A stretch of DNA of 64,000 bases from Marinobacter orientalis (GCF_004792665.1 NZ_SRZX01000005.1:218046-282045), one strand, 5' to 3'. Positions 23,694-34,256 are shown, numbered from the stretch's first letter. Translations and numbers: made by a program. Notes: generated from the sequence alone by a model not told the origin.

Positions 23694-26438
23694 TTGAGCA
23701 CCCGATACCTGGAAAGCCTTTTCAATCCCTCTTCCATAGTGGTTGTCGGCGCCTCGGAGCGGGCGGATAACCTCGGCGGCATGGTGCTGCGGAACCTGAT
23801 GGGTGGTGGTTACCCCGGCCAGTTGCTGGTGGTCAACCAGAACGATTACGATAATGTGCACGGTGCGCCCTGCGTCAAGAAAGTGTCCCGTATGGGGTTC
23901 AGCCCGGATCTGGCCATTGTCTGTACGCCTCCGGATACTGTACCAAAGGTGATAAAACGGCTGGGCGAAGCCGGTGTCCGCACCGCAATAGTGATGACCG
24001 GCGGCATGTCCCGCAGCCACAGCAAGACCGGTCAGCCGTTGATGTATTCGGTGCGCGACGCGGCACGGGAAACCGGCATCCGGGTGCTGGGCCCAAACAC
24101 CATTGGTCTGATGGTTCCCGCCCGAAGCCTTAACGCAACCTATGCCCATATGGGCGCGATTCCGGGAAAAGTGGCCTTCGTAGGCCAGTCTGGCACCATC
24201 GCCAGTTCAATAGTCGACTGGGCGTTCGCCCGGGGGGTGGGTTTCTCCTACTTTCTGACACTGGGCGACGGCATGGATATTGACCATGACGATCTGATCG
24301 ACTACCTGGCCCAGGACACACAGACCCGCGCCATCCTGTTGCATATCGAAAATATTCCCAATCCGCGCCGTTTCATGTCCGCTGTCCGTGTGGCTTCACG
24401 CACCAAGCCGGTGATTGCGGTGAAAAGCGGCCGGGTGCCTGAGTCGGAGTGGTTTCACCATGAGCTGCCAGCCGGCCTGACCCGCAGTGATCCCATCTAT
24501 GATGCCATGCTTCAGCGAGCCGGTGTTCTGCGTGTGGATGGCCTCGGGCAGATGTTCGACGCTCTGGAAACTCTTACCAGAATGCGTCCGTTGCGGCGGG
24601 AAACCCTGGCGATCATGGCCAACGGGGTTGGCCCTGGAGTGCTGGCGGTGGACCGGCTGGCCCATCTCGGTGGCGAACTTGCAGACTTGTCCGGCAAGTC
24701 TGTTGATGCCCTGGCGGAGGCATTGCCTCCTTACTGGACCCGTAAAAACCCCATTGACCTGGGTTATGACGCCTCGCCGGAGCTCTACGCCAGGGCCATC
24801 AAGATTCTCGCGAAGGACCCTGAAGTTGCCAATGTTCTGGTGATGTACGCACCGACCCTGACCCAGGACAGCCTGCAGATTGCGGACGCAGTGGTGCAGG
24901 CGTCCAAAGGCACGCGTATGAACGTGTTCACCTGCTGGCTGGGCCAGAGCACAGTGCTGGATGCCCGTGATGAGTTTTACCGGGCAGGGCTGCCATCGTT
25001 CTTCAACCCTGAAAAGGCAGTCACGGCGTTCATGCAGCATGTACGTCACCAGCGTGTGCAGCGGCTGCTGACGGAAACTCCGGAGTCGTTTACCGATCAC
25101 TTCGCCGATCACACGCAGACACGTAGGGTCGTGATCAATGCCATGCGCTCGGGCCGCAACCATCTTTCCAACCGGGAAGCCCGGGATCTGATTCAGGATT
25201 ACGGTATCAATGCCGTGGACACCATCTACTGCGACGATATGGAAGAGGTGCTGGAGGCTTTTGCGGTGGAGCGCCGGCCGGTGGACATTACCCTCATTCA
25301 CGAGCAGGCGTGTCACCCCCTGATTGAACTCAGCCCGGGCCAGCGCCGCTATAAGGGCACGGTCCAGAAGCTGAACAGCGAGGGGGCGATCATGGACTCC
25401 TGTCGCTTTCTGATGGAAGAGTACCAGAAGCACTATCCTCACAGTGGATTTCTGGGGTTCGCGGTTCAGCGCTCGTATCAGCATGTTGGCGGCATAGAGT
25501 TCAGCGTTGGTATCACCCGCGACAAGCTTTTCGGCCCGCTGGTGGTGTGCGGTGCCGCCGGTGCCCAGATCAACGTGATGACGGACCGCCAGATTGCCCT
25601 GCCACCACTGAATATGGTGCTGGCACGGGAGTTGTTGCGGCGTACCTACATGTACAAGCTTCTTAAAGAGCACAGCCTGCAACCGGAAGAGGATATTCGC
25701 GCGGTATCGGAAACCCTGGTAACCCTGTCCCAGATCGTCATTGATATTCCGGAAATACGCGGGCTGGAAATTTCCCCCTTGCTGTTCAATGAGCAGGGCA
25801 CCGTCGCTGTAAACGTAGCCATTGACCTGGCGGAAAAGCCGGGACGGCCCATTATCCAGCCTTATCCCCGGGAGCTGGAAGAGTGGATCCTGCTACCGAA
25901 GTCTGGCCGCCGCGTGATTATCCGGCCGGTACTGGCAGAGGACGAGCCTGCCCATCGCGCCTTCCACGAGCTCCAGTCCCCGGAATCCATCCGCTATCGC
26001 TTCTTCCAGTATCGCAAGCATTTCTCCCGGGAAGACGTGGCGCAGATGGTCCAGATCGACTATGACCGGGAAATGGTGTTTGTTGCCAACGCGCCCCGTG
26101 AAGATGGCGAAGGCGAGGAAACACTCGGAACCGTTCGAACCTGGACGGATGCCGACAATTTGCGGTGTGAGTTTGCGGTAATGGTGCACGACAAGATGAA
26201 GGGTGAAGGCCTGGGTGTGGCATTGATGCAGAAAATGATCGACTACTGCCGCGCCAAGGGTACCGTTGAAATGGTGGGCAATGTACTGCCGGACAATCGT
26301 CCGATGCTGAAATTGGCCGAGCACCTGGGTTTCGAGATCCACTACAACCCGGAAGAGGAAGTGATGGATCTTACCCTGGTGCTCAACGAACCGGAAAAGG
26401 ACTGGCAGCGCGAGCGCCTGGAGCAGACGTCCCACTGA
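23694..26438 (+). CDS. Bifunctional acyl-CoA ligase (ADP-forming type) / GNAT acetyltransferase
   Basis: A 914-residue fusion of the Pat (protein lysine acetyltransferase) architecture. A CoA-binding Rossmann domain opens the protein (SIVVVGASERADNLGGMVLRNL). A succinyl-CoA-ligase-like region follows (FVGQSGTIASSIVDWA), then an ATP-grasp region at about 480-720, and a C-terminal GNAT domain at about 745-905 with the acetyl-CoA loop DKMKGEGLGVALMQKM near residue 835. Such enzymes acetylate metabolic proteins, for example acetyl-CoA synthetase. The start is TTG at 23694, with AAGGAG upstream. It diverges from the deacetylase-family gene. Confidence 0.9.
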   Translation: MSTRYLESLFNPSSIVVVGASERADNLGGMVLRNLMGGGYPGQLLVVNQNDYDNVHGAPCVKKVSRMGFSPDLAIVCTPPDTVPKVIKRLGEAGVRTAIVMTGGMSRSHSKTGQPLMYSVRDAARETGIRVLGPNTIGLMVPARSLNATYAHMGAIPGKVAFVGQSGTIASSIVDWAFARGVGFSYFLTLGDGMDIDHDDLIDYLAQDTQTRAILLHIENIPNPRRFMSAVRVASRTKPVIAVKSGRVPESEWFHHELPAGLTRSDPIYDAMLQRAGVLRVDGLGQMFDALETLTRMRPLRRETLAIMANGVGPGVLAVDRLAHLGGELADLSGKSVDALAEALPPYWTRKNPIDLGYDASPELYARAIKILAKDPEVANVLVMYAPTLTQDSLQIADAVVQASKGTRMNVFTCWLGQSTVLDARDEFYRAGLPSFFNPEKAVTAFMQHVRHQRVQRLLTETPESFTDHFADHTQTRRVVINAMRSGRNHLSNREARDLIQDYGINAVDTIYCDDMEEVLEAFAVERRPVDITLIHEQACHPLIELSPGQRRYKGTVQKLNSEGAIMDSCRFLMEEYQKHYPHSGFLGFAVQRSYQHVGGIEFSVGITRDKLFGPLVVCGAAGAQINVMTDRQIALPPLNMVLARELLRRTYMYKLLKEHSLQPEEDIRAVSETLVTLSQIVIDIPEIRGLEISPLLFNEQGTVAVNVAIDLAEKPGRPIIQPYPRELEEWILLPKSGRRVIIRPVLAEDEPAHRAFHELQSPESIRYRFFQYRKHFSREDVAQMVQIDYDREMVFVANAPREDGEGEETLGTVRTWTDADNLRCEFAVMVHDKMKGEGLGVALMQKMIDYCRAKGTVEMVGNVLPDNRPMLKLAEHLGFEIHYNPEEEVMDLTLVLNEPEKDWQRERLEQTSH

Positions 26439-26448
26439 CTGATGGTTG

Positions 26449-27378
26449 TCAGCTTTCTTCCACAATGGCGGAGCGGTCTTCGCCGCCAAGAGCCTCCAGC
26501 AGGCCGGGGATCAGCCTGGCCAGTTCCAGTGTCATCAGCGAGAACGCAGCATCGAAGCGCGCCGCCGCGTCATCTGCACCCACATCATCCAGCTTTTCCT
26601 GCAGGGTATCGCCGAATTTCAGGCGTCGAATTCCCAGTTCCTCATCCAGCACAAACGACAGGTTATCGTCCCAGGTTACCGACAGCTTGGTGACCTGCAT
26701 GCCGGCATCAAGATGGCTGCGGATTTCGTCGCCCTGAAGCTCCAGGCCTTTGCAGCGAACGACGCCGCCATCTTCTGACGAATCTTTCAGTTCGCATTCG
26801 GTACCCAGCTCAATACTCGCGGGCAGATCGATGGATTCATTCAGCCAGCCGGTGAAGGTGAACGCCGGCGCCTGTTCCACGGCGGGGGGGCGAACGGGTA
26901 GTGAGCCGAGGCTTTTGCGAAGGGCGGAGGCAAGGTCTTCTGCCTGTTTGGCAGAGCCGGCATCCACAACCAGAACACCGTCGGCCGGCGCCAGATAGGC
27001 GTAACAGCGGCGGTTCTTGGAAAAGGCCCGGGGCAGCATTTCCAGCATCACTTCATCTTTCAGTTCGTCTTTTTCCTTGCGCCGCACCTTGCGATGCTGC
27101 TCGGTCTCGATCATTTCGGCCTTCTCATCCACCAGTTCCTTTACAACGGATGACGGCAGCAGTTTCTCTTCTTTGCGCAGGGCAATCAGGTGATAGCCAC
27201 CGGCGCTGTGGACCAACAGGTCGCTGTGTTTGCCCATGGGCGAAACCCAGCCCTGGCGCGAGGTCTCCTGGGGGCCACAGGGCTTGAAGGCATCGGCCTG
27301 AAGCTGTTCTTCCAGGGCTTCGGCGGTTATTTCGAATGGCTTGGTAAAACGGAATACGCGGGCATTACGAAACCACAT
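26449..27378 (-). CDS. rdgC: Recombination-associated protein RdgC
   Basis: A 309-residue nucleoid-associated DNA-binding protein that forms a ring around duplex DNA and limits RecA activity. It starts MWFRNARVFRFTKPF and continues with QETSRQGWVSPMG and GGYHLIALRKEEKLLPSSVV, all typical of RdgC, and has the usual length. Convergent with the acetyltransferase gene, 10 bases apart. Confidence 0.95.
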   Translation of the reverse strand: MWFRNARVFRFTKPFEITAEALEEQLQADAFKPCGPQETSRQGWVSPMGKHSDLLVHSAGGYHLIALRKEEKLLPSSVVKELVDEKAEMIETEQHRKVRRKEKDELKDEVMLEMLPRAFSKNRRCYAYLAPADGVLVVDAGSAKQAEDLASALRKSLGSLPVRPPAVEQAPAFTFTGWLNESIDLPASIELGTECELKDSSEDGGVVRCKGLELQGDEIRSHLDAGMQVTKLSVTWDDNLSFVLDEELGIRRLKFGDTLQEKLDDVGADDAAARFDAAFSLMTLELARLIPGLLEALGGEDRSAIVEES

Positions 27379-27436
27379 GGTCCGGGTCCTTGTTGGTTAT
27401 TGGCTGATGTCGATATTGAGAAAGGGGAGGGATGAT

Positions 27437-27458
27437 ACGGCCACCGGTCAGTGGCCGT
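27437..27458 (-). terminator. Hairpin downstream of the DUF2788 gene
   Basis: ACGGCCAC and GTGGCCGT form a perfect 8-bp stem with a 6-base loop between rdgC and the DUF2788 gene. No T-tract, so terminator function is only possible. Confidence 0.4.
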
Positions 27459-27489
27459 AAAGTGACTGCTGTGAAATGTGGTCGCCGCC

Positions 27490-27690
27490 TCAGATCTGCA
27501 AGATTTCAACCAGCACGGTCTTTACGATAAAGCCCACCACACCGGCGCCCAGAATGGTGAACAGGGCAATGGTGCCAAACCGGCCTGCCTGCGATTTCTT
27601 GGCCAGGTCCCAGACGATAAAGCCCATCCAGACAATCAGGCCGGTGAGCAGGACCAGCATGGCCAGCTCGGAAAATACAGCTTCACTCAT
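27490..27690 (-). CDS. DUF2788-type small membrane protein
   Basis: A 66-residue inner-membrane protein with two hydrophobic helices (LAMLVLLTGLIVWMGFIVW and IALFTILGAGVVGFIVKTVL) joined by a basic loop (AKKSQAGRF). The layout matches DUF2788, a short family of unknown function conserved in Pseudomonas relatives. It lies 26 bases downstream of yaaA, on the same strand. Confidence 0.78.
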   Translation of the reverse strand: MSEAVFSELAMLVLLTGLIVWMGFIVWDLAKKSQAGRFGTIALFTILGAGVVGFIVKTVLVEILQI

Positions 27691-27716
27691 TGATAACTCC
27701 GGGTTTTGTGAAAGGT

Positions 27717-28487
27717 TTACTGCTCGTCCCGCAGGAACACCCAGTTGTCAGCACTGGACTGCTCTTCGCTGAAACGGTAACCCTCAAGATCAAAGCCCTT
27801 GAGATCATCCGCCTGGCTGATATTGTTCTGGATGGCGTAACGGCACATCAGGCCCCGTGCCTTCTTGGCGTAGAAACTGATCATCTTGTACTGGCCGTTT
27901 TTCCAGTCTTTGAACTGGGGGGTGACCAGGCGCGCGTCCAGCTCTTTCTTGCGCACGCTCTTGAAGTATTCGTTGGAGGCAAGGTTCACCAGAACCCCGT
28001 CATCGGCCTTCATCAGGCGGTTGAGCTCGTCGGTAATCTTGCTGCCCCAGAATGCGTACAGGTCCTTGCCCCGGTGATTCTCCAACCTGGTGCCCATTTC
28101 CAGGCGGTAGGGCTGCATCAGGTCCAGAGGTTTCAGAACCCCATAGAGGCCGGACAGAATTCTCAGGCGCTGCTGGGCAATGTCGAATTCCCTGTCGCTG
28201 AAGCTTTCCGCGTCCAGACCGGTGTAGACGTCCCCCTTGAACGCCAGCACGGCCTGGCGGGCATTCTCGAGCGTGAAGGGTGTGTGCCAGGTGCGGAAGC
28301 GCTCTGCATTGAGCTGCCCCAGCTTTTCGCTGACCCCCATCAGGTTACTGATGTCATGGGGTTCCAGTTCCTTGAGCTGGTCCACCAGTTCGCAGGCGTC
28401 GTTCAGAAAGTCCGGCTGGGTTGCTTTGGTGGTGGCCAGCGGACTTTCGTAGTCGAGCGTTTTTGCAGGAGAAATAACCATCAACAT
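27717..28487 (-). CDS. yaaA: Peroxide stress protein YaaA
   Basis: A 256-residue cytoplasmic protein that protects DNA and proteins under peroxide stress by limiting free iron. [15 protein letters not shown] is the family start, and [33 protein letters not shown] and [15 protein letters not shown] follow as expected. Length is that of E. coli YaaA. I use the ATG at 28487 and not the in-frame TTG three codons earlier, which sits too close to the GAGG. Confidence 0.94.
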   Translation of the reverse strand: MLMVISPAKTLDYESPLATTKATQPDFLNDACELVDQLKELEPHDISNLMGVSEKLGQLNAERFRTWHTPFTLENARQAVLAFKGDVYTGLDAESFSDREFDIAQQRLRILSGLYGVLKPLDLMQPYRLEMGTRLENHRGKDLYAFWGSKITDELNRLMKADDGVLVNLASNEYFKSVRKKELDARLVTPQFKDWKNGQYKMISFYAKKARGLMCRYAIQNNISQADDLKGFDLEGYRFSEEQSSADNWVFLRDEQ

Positions 28488-28499
28488 GTCGGGCAATCC

Positions 28500-28733
28500 T
28501 CATCGGAGAAAATTCAGTAGCTGGTCGCTGGTAAACGGCCAGTCCAGCTCCTCGCCAGTATCGTTGCGGCGCAGGACCGGAATCCGCGTGCCGTAACGTT
28601 CCACCAGTTGCGCGGACTGGGCGATGTCCACAGCATCCACGGGGATGGGCTCGGGCATGGGCGTATTCACCAGCAGGGCTTCCGCCAGTTCGCACAGGTG
28701 GCATTGGGACGTGGTATAGAAAATCAGCTCCAT
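28500..28733 (-). CDS. Glutaredoxin-family protein
   Basis: A 77-residue thioredoxin-fold protein. FYTTSQCHLCELAEALL has a CxxC redox motif at the usual place, and TRIPVLRR supplies the cis-Pro. It is shorter than classical glutaredoxins and matches the small DUF836-like glutaredoxin group. Its ATG overlaps the stop of the yciK-like gene by one base, so translation is coupled. Confidence 0.85.
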   Translation of the reverse strand: MELIFYTTSQCHLCELAEALLVNTPMPEPIPVDAVDIAQSAQLVERYGTRIPVLRRNDTGEELDWPFTSDQLLNFLR

Positions 28734-29482
28734 TACTTGGGCTGTGCGTCTATCTGTTGACCATTCAGATCCCGGCTCTCGGGCCCCATCAGGTACAGGT
28801 AAACCGGCATCAGCTCTTCCGGCGCGGGATTTTTCCGGGGATTCTCCGCCGGATAGGCCGTTGCTCTCATGTTGGTACGGGTCGCACCCGGATTGAGACT
28901 GTTTACCCGTACATTATGGCGGTCATCATCGAGTTCATCTGCCAGCATCTGGCTGAGCCCCTCAATCGCGAACTTGGAAACCGCATAGGCTCCCCAGTAA
29001 GGCTTGGCACGCCGGCCGACACCGGAAGACGTGAAAATCACCGAGGCATCGGCGGACTTGCGCAGCAGTGGAATCATCGCCCGGCTCAGCAGGAACGGGG
29101 CCGTGGCGTTTACATGCATCACCTTGTTCCAGATTTCGGGATCGTAGAGCTCGATGGGGCTGCGGGTTCCGAGGATGGCAGCGTTGTGAAGCAGGCCATC
29201 CAGACGATCAAAGTTGTCTTCGATCGTCATTGCCAGCTCTTCGTAGTCCTTCACCGCAGCACCCTCGAAGTTCAGCGGTACGATGGCAGGTTTCGGGTGG
29301 CCGGCGGCTTCTATTTCGTCATACACGGATTCCAGCCTGGACACGGTACGTCCGACAAGGATCACGGTCGCGCCATGGGCCGCATAGGCCTTTGCGGCCG
29401 CCCGTCCGATGCCGCTGCCGGCACCGGTTACCATGATGATGCGATCTCTCAGCAAGTCAGCCGGTGCTTGATAATCCTGCAT
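28733..29482 (-). CDS. yciK: YciK-type short-chain dehydrogenase
   Basis: A 249-residue classical SDR oxidoreductase. MVTGAGSGIGRAAAKAYA is the nucleotide-binding loop, LLHNAAILGTRSPIELYD the NAG-like motif, and YWGAYAVSKFAIEGLSQ the catalytic Tyr-x3-Lys. The N-terminal YQAPADLLRDRIIMV matches YciK, whose substrate is unknown. It lies in the ubiG-gph-yciK order seen in Pseudomonas. Confidence 0.88.
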   Translation of the reverse strand: MQDYQAPADLLRDRIIMVTGAGSGIGRAAAKAYAAHGATVILVGRTVSRLESVYDEIEAAGHPKPAIVPLNFEGAAVKDYEELAMTIEDNFDRLDGLLHNAAILGTRSPIELYDPEIWNKVMHVNATAPFLLSRAMIPLLRKSADASVIFTSSGVGRRAKPYWGAYAVSKFAIEGLSQMLADELDDDRHNVRVNSLNPGATRTNMRATAYPAENPRKNPAPEELMPVYLYLMGPESRDLNGQQIDAQPK

Positions 29483-29503
29483 TCTGTGTCTCCGTTGGGA
29501 ACT

Positions 29504-30181
29504 CTATTGTAACAGTTTTGCCAGGTCGCTGACGGTGTCAGCCACAATGTCAGCTTGCCACAGGTCAACCGCCTCTGGCTGTTCGATATAACCGTAACGA
29601 ACGGCAATGGTTTTCATGCCCGCGTTGCGCCCGGCCTCAATGTCGCGCTCGTGATCACCTACATATACGCTGGTGGCCGGGTCGGCACCCACTTCGCGGC
29701 AGGCCAGGATTAACGCTTCCGGGTGGGGTTTGCGGTGGGTGACATGGTCGGGACAGATCAGAATCGAGCAGCGCTCTCCCAGGTCCAGGGCTTCGATTAA
29801 TGGCGCAGCGAAGCGAACCGGTTTATTGGTGACAATGCCCCAGGGTATATTGCGGATTTCCAGATCTTTCAGGATGTCGTCCACACCTTCGAACAGGGTG
29901 GTTTCCACAGCCACACCGGCTTCATAAAGATCTAGAAATGCAGTGTGCTTTTCCAGATAGTCCGGGTGATCCGGTTCAAGGCCAAAGCCCACCCGGATCA
30001 TCGCCCTGGCGCCGTTGGACACCGAGCGGCGGATATGGGGCGCCGGCAGTGCTGGCAGGCCGTGGGCCTGCCGCAGTTCATTCAGGCAGCGAATGAAATC
30101 CGGCGCGGTATCAATCAACGTACCGTCCAGGTCAAACAGGACGGCAGATGGTGCCGGCAGAGCTGAAGGTGCTTTTGTCAC
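29504..30181 (-). CDS. gph: Phosphoglycolate phosphatase-like HAD hydrolase
   Basis: A 225-residue HAD phosphatase. [15 protein letters not shown] carries the nucleophile and acid-base Asp, IVTNKP motif [10 protein letters not shown] motif III and [16 protein letters not shown] motif IV. It likely removes 2-phosphoglycolate formed during DNA repair; some relatives act on other phosphates such as N-acetylmuramate-6-phosphate. Its ATG overlaps the stop of ubiG by 4 bases. Confidence 0.87.
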   Translation of the reverse strand: MTKAPSALPAPSAVLFDLDGTLIDTAPDFIRCLNELRQAHGLPALPAPHIRRSVSNGARAMIRVGFGLEPDHPDYLEKHTAFLDLYEAGVAVETTLFEGVDDILKDLEIRNIPWGIVTNKPVRFAAPLIEALDLGERCSILICPDHVTHRKPHPEALILACREVGADPATSVYVGDHERDIEAGRNAGMKTIAVRYGYIEQPEAVDLWQADIVADTVSDLAKLLQ

Positions 30182-30906
30182 GACGGCTCGGCTTCCTCGC
30201 GGCTATCCATGGCATGCATCATGTAATTGACGTCCACATCCCGTCCCAGGCGATAGACTTTGGTGACCGGGTTGTAGGTCATGCCGGTGAGTTCGCGGAT
30301 CTCCAGCCCGGCATGGCGAAGGTGGTCGGACATTTCGGAGGGGCGGATGAACTTGCGCCACTCGTGAGTGCCCTTGGGCAGCAGCCTGAGTACATATTCA
30401 GCGCCCACGATCGCGAACAGAAAAGACTTGGGGTTGCGATTGATGGTTGATACGAACAGGTGTCCGCCGGGTTTCAGCATGGCAGCACAGGCCTTGATGA
30501 CGGAGGCGGGGTCGGGTACGTGCTCCAGAACTTCCAGGCAGGTGACCACATCGTACTGGCCGGCGTGTTGCGGATCCTGAGCCAGTTCCTCAACCGTGAT
30601 CTGTCGGTAATCCACCTTGATCCCGCTTTCCATGCCGTGGAGCCTTGCTACGGCCAGCGGTGCCTCACCCATGTCGATTCCGGTCACGTGGGCGCCCCGC
30701 TGTGCCATGCCCTCCGACAACAGGCCACCGCCACAACCCACATCCAGAGCGCGCTTTCCTGCCAGGGGCGCGCGCTCGTCAATATAGTTGAGGCGCAGGG
30801 GGTTGATATCGTGCAGCGGGCGGAACTCGCTGGTGGGGTCCCACCAGCGGCTGGCCAGTGCTTCGAATTTGGCGATTTCATTGTGATCTACGTTCTGATT
30901 GCTCAT
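30178..30906 (-). CDS. ubiG: Ubiquinone O-methyltransferase
   Basis: A 242-residue SAM-dependent methyltransferase that carries out both O-methylations of ubiquinone synthesis. [20 protein letters not shown] and [12 protein letters not shown] are diagnostic of UbiG, followed by [20 protein letters not shown] (SAM motif I) and [11 protein letters not shown]. It is the first gene of the ubiG-gph-yciK-glutaredoxin run. Confidence 0.96.
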   Translation of the reverse strand: MSNQNVDHNEIAKFEALASRWWDPTSEFRPLHDINPLRLNYIDERAPLAGKRALDVGCGGGLLSEGMAQRGAHVTGIDMGEAPLAVARLHGMESGIKVDYRQITVEELAQDPQHAGQYDVVTCLEVLEHVPDPASVIKACAAMLKPGGHLFVSTINRNPKSFLFAIVGAEYVLRLLPKGTHEWRKFIRPSEMSDHLRHAGLEIRELTGMTYNPVTKVYRLGRDVDVNYMMHAMDSREEAEPS

Positions 30907-30939
30907 ATGCAGTTCTGCCTGATAACGGAAAGGTCGGCG

Positions 30940-32280
30940 TCAGCTCGATTGCTGCTCGCGAATACGGTCTGCCCAGCCCTGGACGCGGAGCATCAGGTCT
31001 GGTACGTCAATACGGGTCAGTTTGCCTTCCTGTACCTGAGGTACGCCATTGATCCAGCTATGGGTTACCTGGCGACCATGGTTGCTGTACACAAGGTGTG
31101 AGGCGGCGTCATACACCGGCTGCAGGAAAGGATCGCTCAGGTCTACAGCAATGATATCTGCCAGTTTTCCGGCTTCCAGTGATCCCAGCTCATGGCCGCG
31201 CCCCAGTACCTGCGCACCCTTGATGGTGGCCATTGCCAGCGCTTCATGGGCGGATAGTGCAGAGGCGTCTGCGGCCACCACCTTTGCCAGCATCGCGGCC
31301 GTGCCCAGTTCGCCGAACAGATCCAGGTCGTTGTTGCTGGCGGCACCATCGGTGCCAATCGCGACAGTGATCCCGGCTTCGAGGAATTTCTGTACCGGGC
31401 TCAGGCCGCTGGCCAGCTTGAGGTTGGATTCCGGGCAATGAATTACGCGGGCGCCGCTCGCCTGCAGCAATTGTATGTCCGAGTCATCAACCTCGGTCAT
31501 GTGGACGCACTGGGTTGCGGGGCCCAACACTCCAAGCTCTGCCATGCGTGCGGTTGGCCGGAGGCCGGTTTTTTCCACCGCATCGGCTACCTCGGAGGCG
31601 GTTTCATGCAGATGTATCTGGATGGCCGCACCAGTACTTTGTGACAGGGCCGCGGCTTTTTTCAATGGCCCGTCGGACACTGTGTAAGGGGCGTGAGGGC
31701 CGATGGCGGGCATGATAAATGGATCATCCTGCCACTGACGGATGAACTCCTCGCCCTTGGAGAGATATTCGTCCGGCCCGGAGCCCCAGGGTGTCGGGAA
31801 GTCCAGCAGGGGAAAGCACACCTGGGCACGCATACCGGCGTCCCTGGCAAGCTGGGCGACAATTTCGGGGAAGAAGTACATGTCCGAAAAGGTGGTGGTG
31901 CCGGTACGCAGCATTTCCGCCATCGCCAGCTGGGTGCCGTCGGCGACGAAGGTTTCGCTGACAAATGCGCCTTCGGCGGGCCAGATGTGGTCATTCAGCC
32001 AGGCCATCAGTGGCAGGTCGTCTGCCATACCACGGAAAAGCGACATGGCGGCATGGCCATGCATATTGATCAGGCCCGGAAGGATTACATGATCGTGCAG
32101 ATCAATGGTTTCCCTGGCACGGAAACGGGCATCGGCTTCTTCCTGCGAGACCACCGCAGCAATCCGCTCGCCCTGGACAAGCACCGCCTGGTGGTCCAGA
32201 ACCACATTTGCCGGCTCCATAGGGATAAGCCAGCGTGCGTTGATGCGAATATCTGCTGCGGTTATGGTATCTGCCGTCAT
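30940..32280 (-). CDS. TRZ/ATZ-family amidohydrolase, likely 5'-methylthioadenosine deaminase
   Basis: A 446-residue zinc deaminase of the amidohydrolase superfamily. LPGLINMHGHAAMSLFRG holds the HxH zinc pair, QIHLHETASEV the next His, and TDGAASNNDLDLFGEL the metal Asp. It resembles MtaD, which deaminates methylthioadenosine (or S-adenosylhomocysteine). The divergent mtnA gene, 160 bases away, fits a methionine-salvage role where methylthioinosine is the intermediate. Confidence 0.88.
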   Translation of the reverse strand: MTADTITAADIRINARWLIPMEPANVVLDHQAVLVQGERIAAVVSQEEADARFRARETIDLHDHVILPGLINMHGHAAMSLFRGMADDLPLMAWLNDHIWPAEGAFVSETFVADGTQLAMAEMLRTGTTTFSDMYFFPEIVAQLARDAGMRAQVCFPLLDFPTPWGSGPDEYLSKGEEFIRQWQDDPFIMPAIGPHAPYTVSDGPLKKAAALSQSTGAAIQIHLHETASEVADAVEKTGLRPTARMAELGVLGPATQCVHMTEVDDSDIQLLQASGARVIHCPESNLKLASGLSPVQKFLEAGITVAIGTDGAASNNDLDLFGELGTAAMLAKVVAADASALSAHEALAMATIKGAQVLGRGHELGSLEAGKLADIIAVDLSDPFLQPVYDAASHLVYSNHGRQVTHSWINGVPQVQEGKLTRIDVPDLMLRVQGWADRIREQQSS

Positions 32281-32440
32281 TTACCCTGCCCTGGCCGGAC
32301 CGCCCGGGATCTGTCCGTGCAGCCGAAGAATGTAGCTCGAAAGTATAGCGACCACCCGGCCCGAGAACTACCCTGGGGGGCTGAGTTTGGAGTGTGATCA
32401 TGGTTATACTTCCTATATGTAAACTGTCTGGAGTGACTGA

Positions 32441-33505
32441 ATGAGCAAAAAAACTGTTTCATCCGGCAAACGTTCCATTGGAACCGTAGCCATCCGCTGG
32501 CACGGTGGCAGCCTTGAGCTGCTGGATCAGCGCTTGCTGCCGGATCAGGAGCACTGGATTACGCTGGAGGGTGCCTCCGGTGTTGCCCAGGCCATCGGGG
32601 ACATGGTGGTGCGTGGCGCACCTGCCATTGGCATAAGCGCGGCCTACGGCGTAGCGCTGGCAGCGCGCCATGCCGGCGGTGGCGACTGGAAAGCCGAGAT
32701 CAGGCAGGCCATTCGCGAGTTGGCCGCCTCACGGCCGACAGCCGTGAATCTGTTCTGGGCACTTCAGGAAATGGAGCGCGAATTCGCCTGCTGCCATTCC
32801 CTTGATGAAGCCGTCAATCGGCTTGCCAGAACTGCTGTTCGTATACATGAAGAGGATCTGGCCGCCAATCTGGCCATGGCCGATAATGCCCTTGAACACA
32901 TGGCTGCAGAAAAGCCATTTTCTGTGCTTACCCACTGTAATACCGGGGCCCTGGCCACTGGGGGATATGGCACGGCACTGGGCGTGATCCGCCGCCTCCA
33001 TGAAGCGAAGCTGCTGAAGAACGTCTACGCAGACGAAACCCGCCCCTGGCTTCAGGGCAGCAGGCTGACCGCGTGGGAACTGTCACGCGACGGCATTCCT
33101 GTCACTCTGAATGCAGATGGTGCTGCCGCCGCGATCATGGCGGCCGGCAAAGTGCGCTGGGTGATTGTCGGTGCGGATCGTATTACCGCCAACGGTGACG
33201 TTGCCAACAAGATCGGTACCTACAGTCTTGCCGTGCTGGCCCGCCACCACAGGGTCGGATTTATGGTGGTTGCACCGTCCAGCACCGTCGATATGTCGCT
33301 GGAATCCGGTAAAGACATCCCCATCGAGGAGCGGGAGGGCTCGGAACTGAGGCAGGTGAGGGGAATGCCGATTGCACCGGACGGAGTAAAAGTTTTCAAC
33401 CCGGTTTTCGACGTAACACCGGCAGGCCTGATTGATGCGATCGTCACCGAGAAGGGGGTAGTCAGCACTCCCGACCTTACCGGGATGAGATCACTATTCC
33501 GCTGA
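32441..33505 (+). CDS. mtnA: Methylthioribose-1-phosphate isomerase
   Basis: A 354-residue isomerase that converts 5-methylthioribose-1-phosphate to methylthioribulose-1-phosphate in methionine salvage. [36 protein letters not shown] (catalytic Cys) and [20 protein letters not shown] (catalytic Asp) are all present. The 3' end overlaps the convergent regulator gene by 12 bases. No other salvage genes follow in this window. Confidence 0.95.
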   Translation: MSKKTVSSGKRSIGTVAIRWHGGSLELLDQRLLPDQEHWITLEGASGVAQAIGDMVVRGAPAIGISAAYGVALAARHAGGGDWKAEIRQAIRELAASRPTAVNLFWALQEMEREFACCHSLDEAVNRLARTAVRIHEEDLAANLAMADNALEHMAAEKPFSVLTHCNTGALATGGYGTALGVIRRLHEAKLLKNVYADETRPWLQGSRLTAWELSRDGIPVTLNADGAAAAIMAAGKVRWVIVGADRITANGDVANKIGTYSLAVLARHHRVGFMVVAPSSTVDMSLESGKDIPIEEREGSELRQVRGMPIAPDGVKVFNPVFDVTPAGLIDAIVTEKGVVSTPDLTGMRSLFR

Positions 33506-34219
33506 TTCGTCCCTTTTTGCCCGCAGGTCTGCGATTTCCTTTTCCTGCTTTTCGATGAAGTGCAATGACATCTCGAAGCTCTGGCGAGTGAACTCCAGCA
33601 CTTTGCGGAATCCTTCGTCGGAAAGGGTGCGGGCATCGTCGTGGCTGCGGAAAATGTTGATGAACTGCCGTTCCCGCTCGAACTGAAGCGGCAGGCGGCC
33701 AACGCCCCAGTCGTTAAGAATCCGCCAGACTTCAGGGTTATAGTTACGGGTTGTGCGAAGGATGAACGGGATCGGGTCGTTGCGGGCTATCAGTGCGGCT
33801 AGGCGCAGGATCAGTTCAAAGGAAAGGCTATTGGTGCCGTTCTCGATGGCTTCCAGGACCGATTTGTCTTTCAGGTTGAGGGCTTCGCTCATTTCCGACA
33901 GGGTCAGCCCCGCCACTTCACGAATGTCTTTGAGGGAGTTGCCAGCTGCCAACATCGCGCGTAGCTGGTCCTGGGAGTTGATCAGTGCCCGACCGACTTT
34001 CAGGGAGGTATCCGTGGATCTGGCGGCGAAGCGCAGCGCTGATCCTGTGAAGCCGGTAATGCGGTCAATGAGGGACTCTGGCCCTTTGTCGTGCGGCGGG
34101 GGGCTCTCCGCGCCGCGAATCTGCTCTACCTCTTCCATGGACCTCATGGCATGCATTGCGTCCATCAGCATGCCTTCCAGCAGACGCGCCTTTTTCCGGT
34201 CTTCTTCCTTCCCAGCCAT
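33494..34219 (-). CDS. XRE-type helix-turn-helix protein
   Basis: A 241-residue protein. Residues about 95-150 form a Cro/CI-like helix-turn-helix ([20 protein letters not shown], then VLEAIENG). The N-terminal third is charged and helical, and the C-terminus ends in a coiled-coil-like stretch ([18 protein letters not shown]). It is a probable transcription regulator or DNA-binding adaptor with no known ligand. It lies downstream of prc on the same strand with a short gap. Confidence 0.75.
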   Translation of the reverse strand: MAGKEEDRKKARLLEGMLMDAMHAMRSMEEVEQIRGAESPPPHDKGPESLIDRITGFTGSALRFAARSTDTSLKVGRALINSQDQLRAMLAAGNSLKDIREVAGLTLSEMSEALNLKDKSVLEAIENGTNSLSFELILRLAALIARNDPIPFILRTTRNYNPEVWRILNDWGVGRLPLQFERERQFINIFRSHDDARTLSDEGFRKVLEFTRQSFEMSLHFIEKQEKEIADLRAKRDESAE

Positions 34220-34256
34220 GCTCGTCAGGGCCCGTTCACGGAGGAGTTGGGGCCGC

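Noticed and set aside
24396..25682. 428-codon frame antisense to the acyl-CoA ligase/acetyltransferase
   Set aside because: Shadow of a GC-rich coding region, with no domain or start signal.
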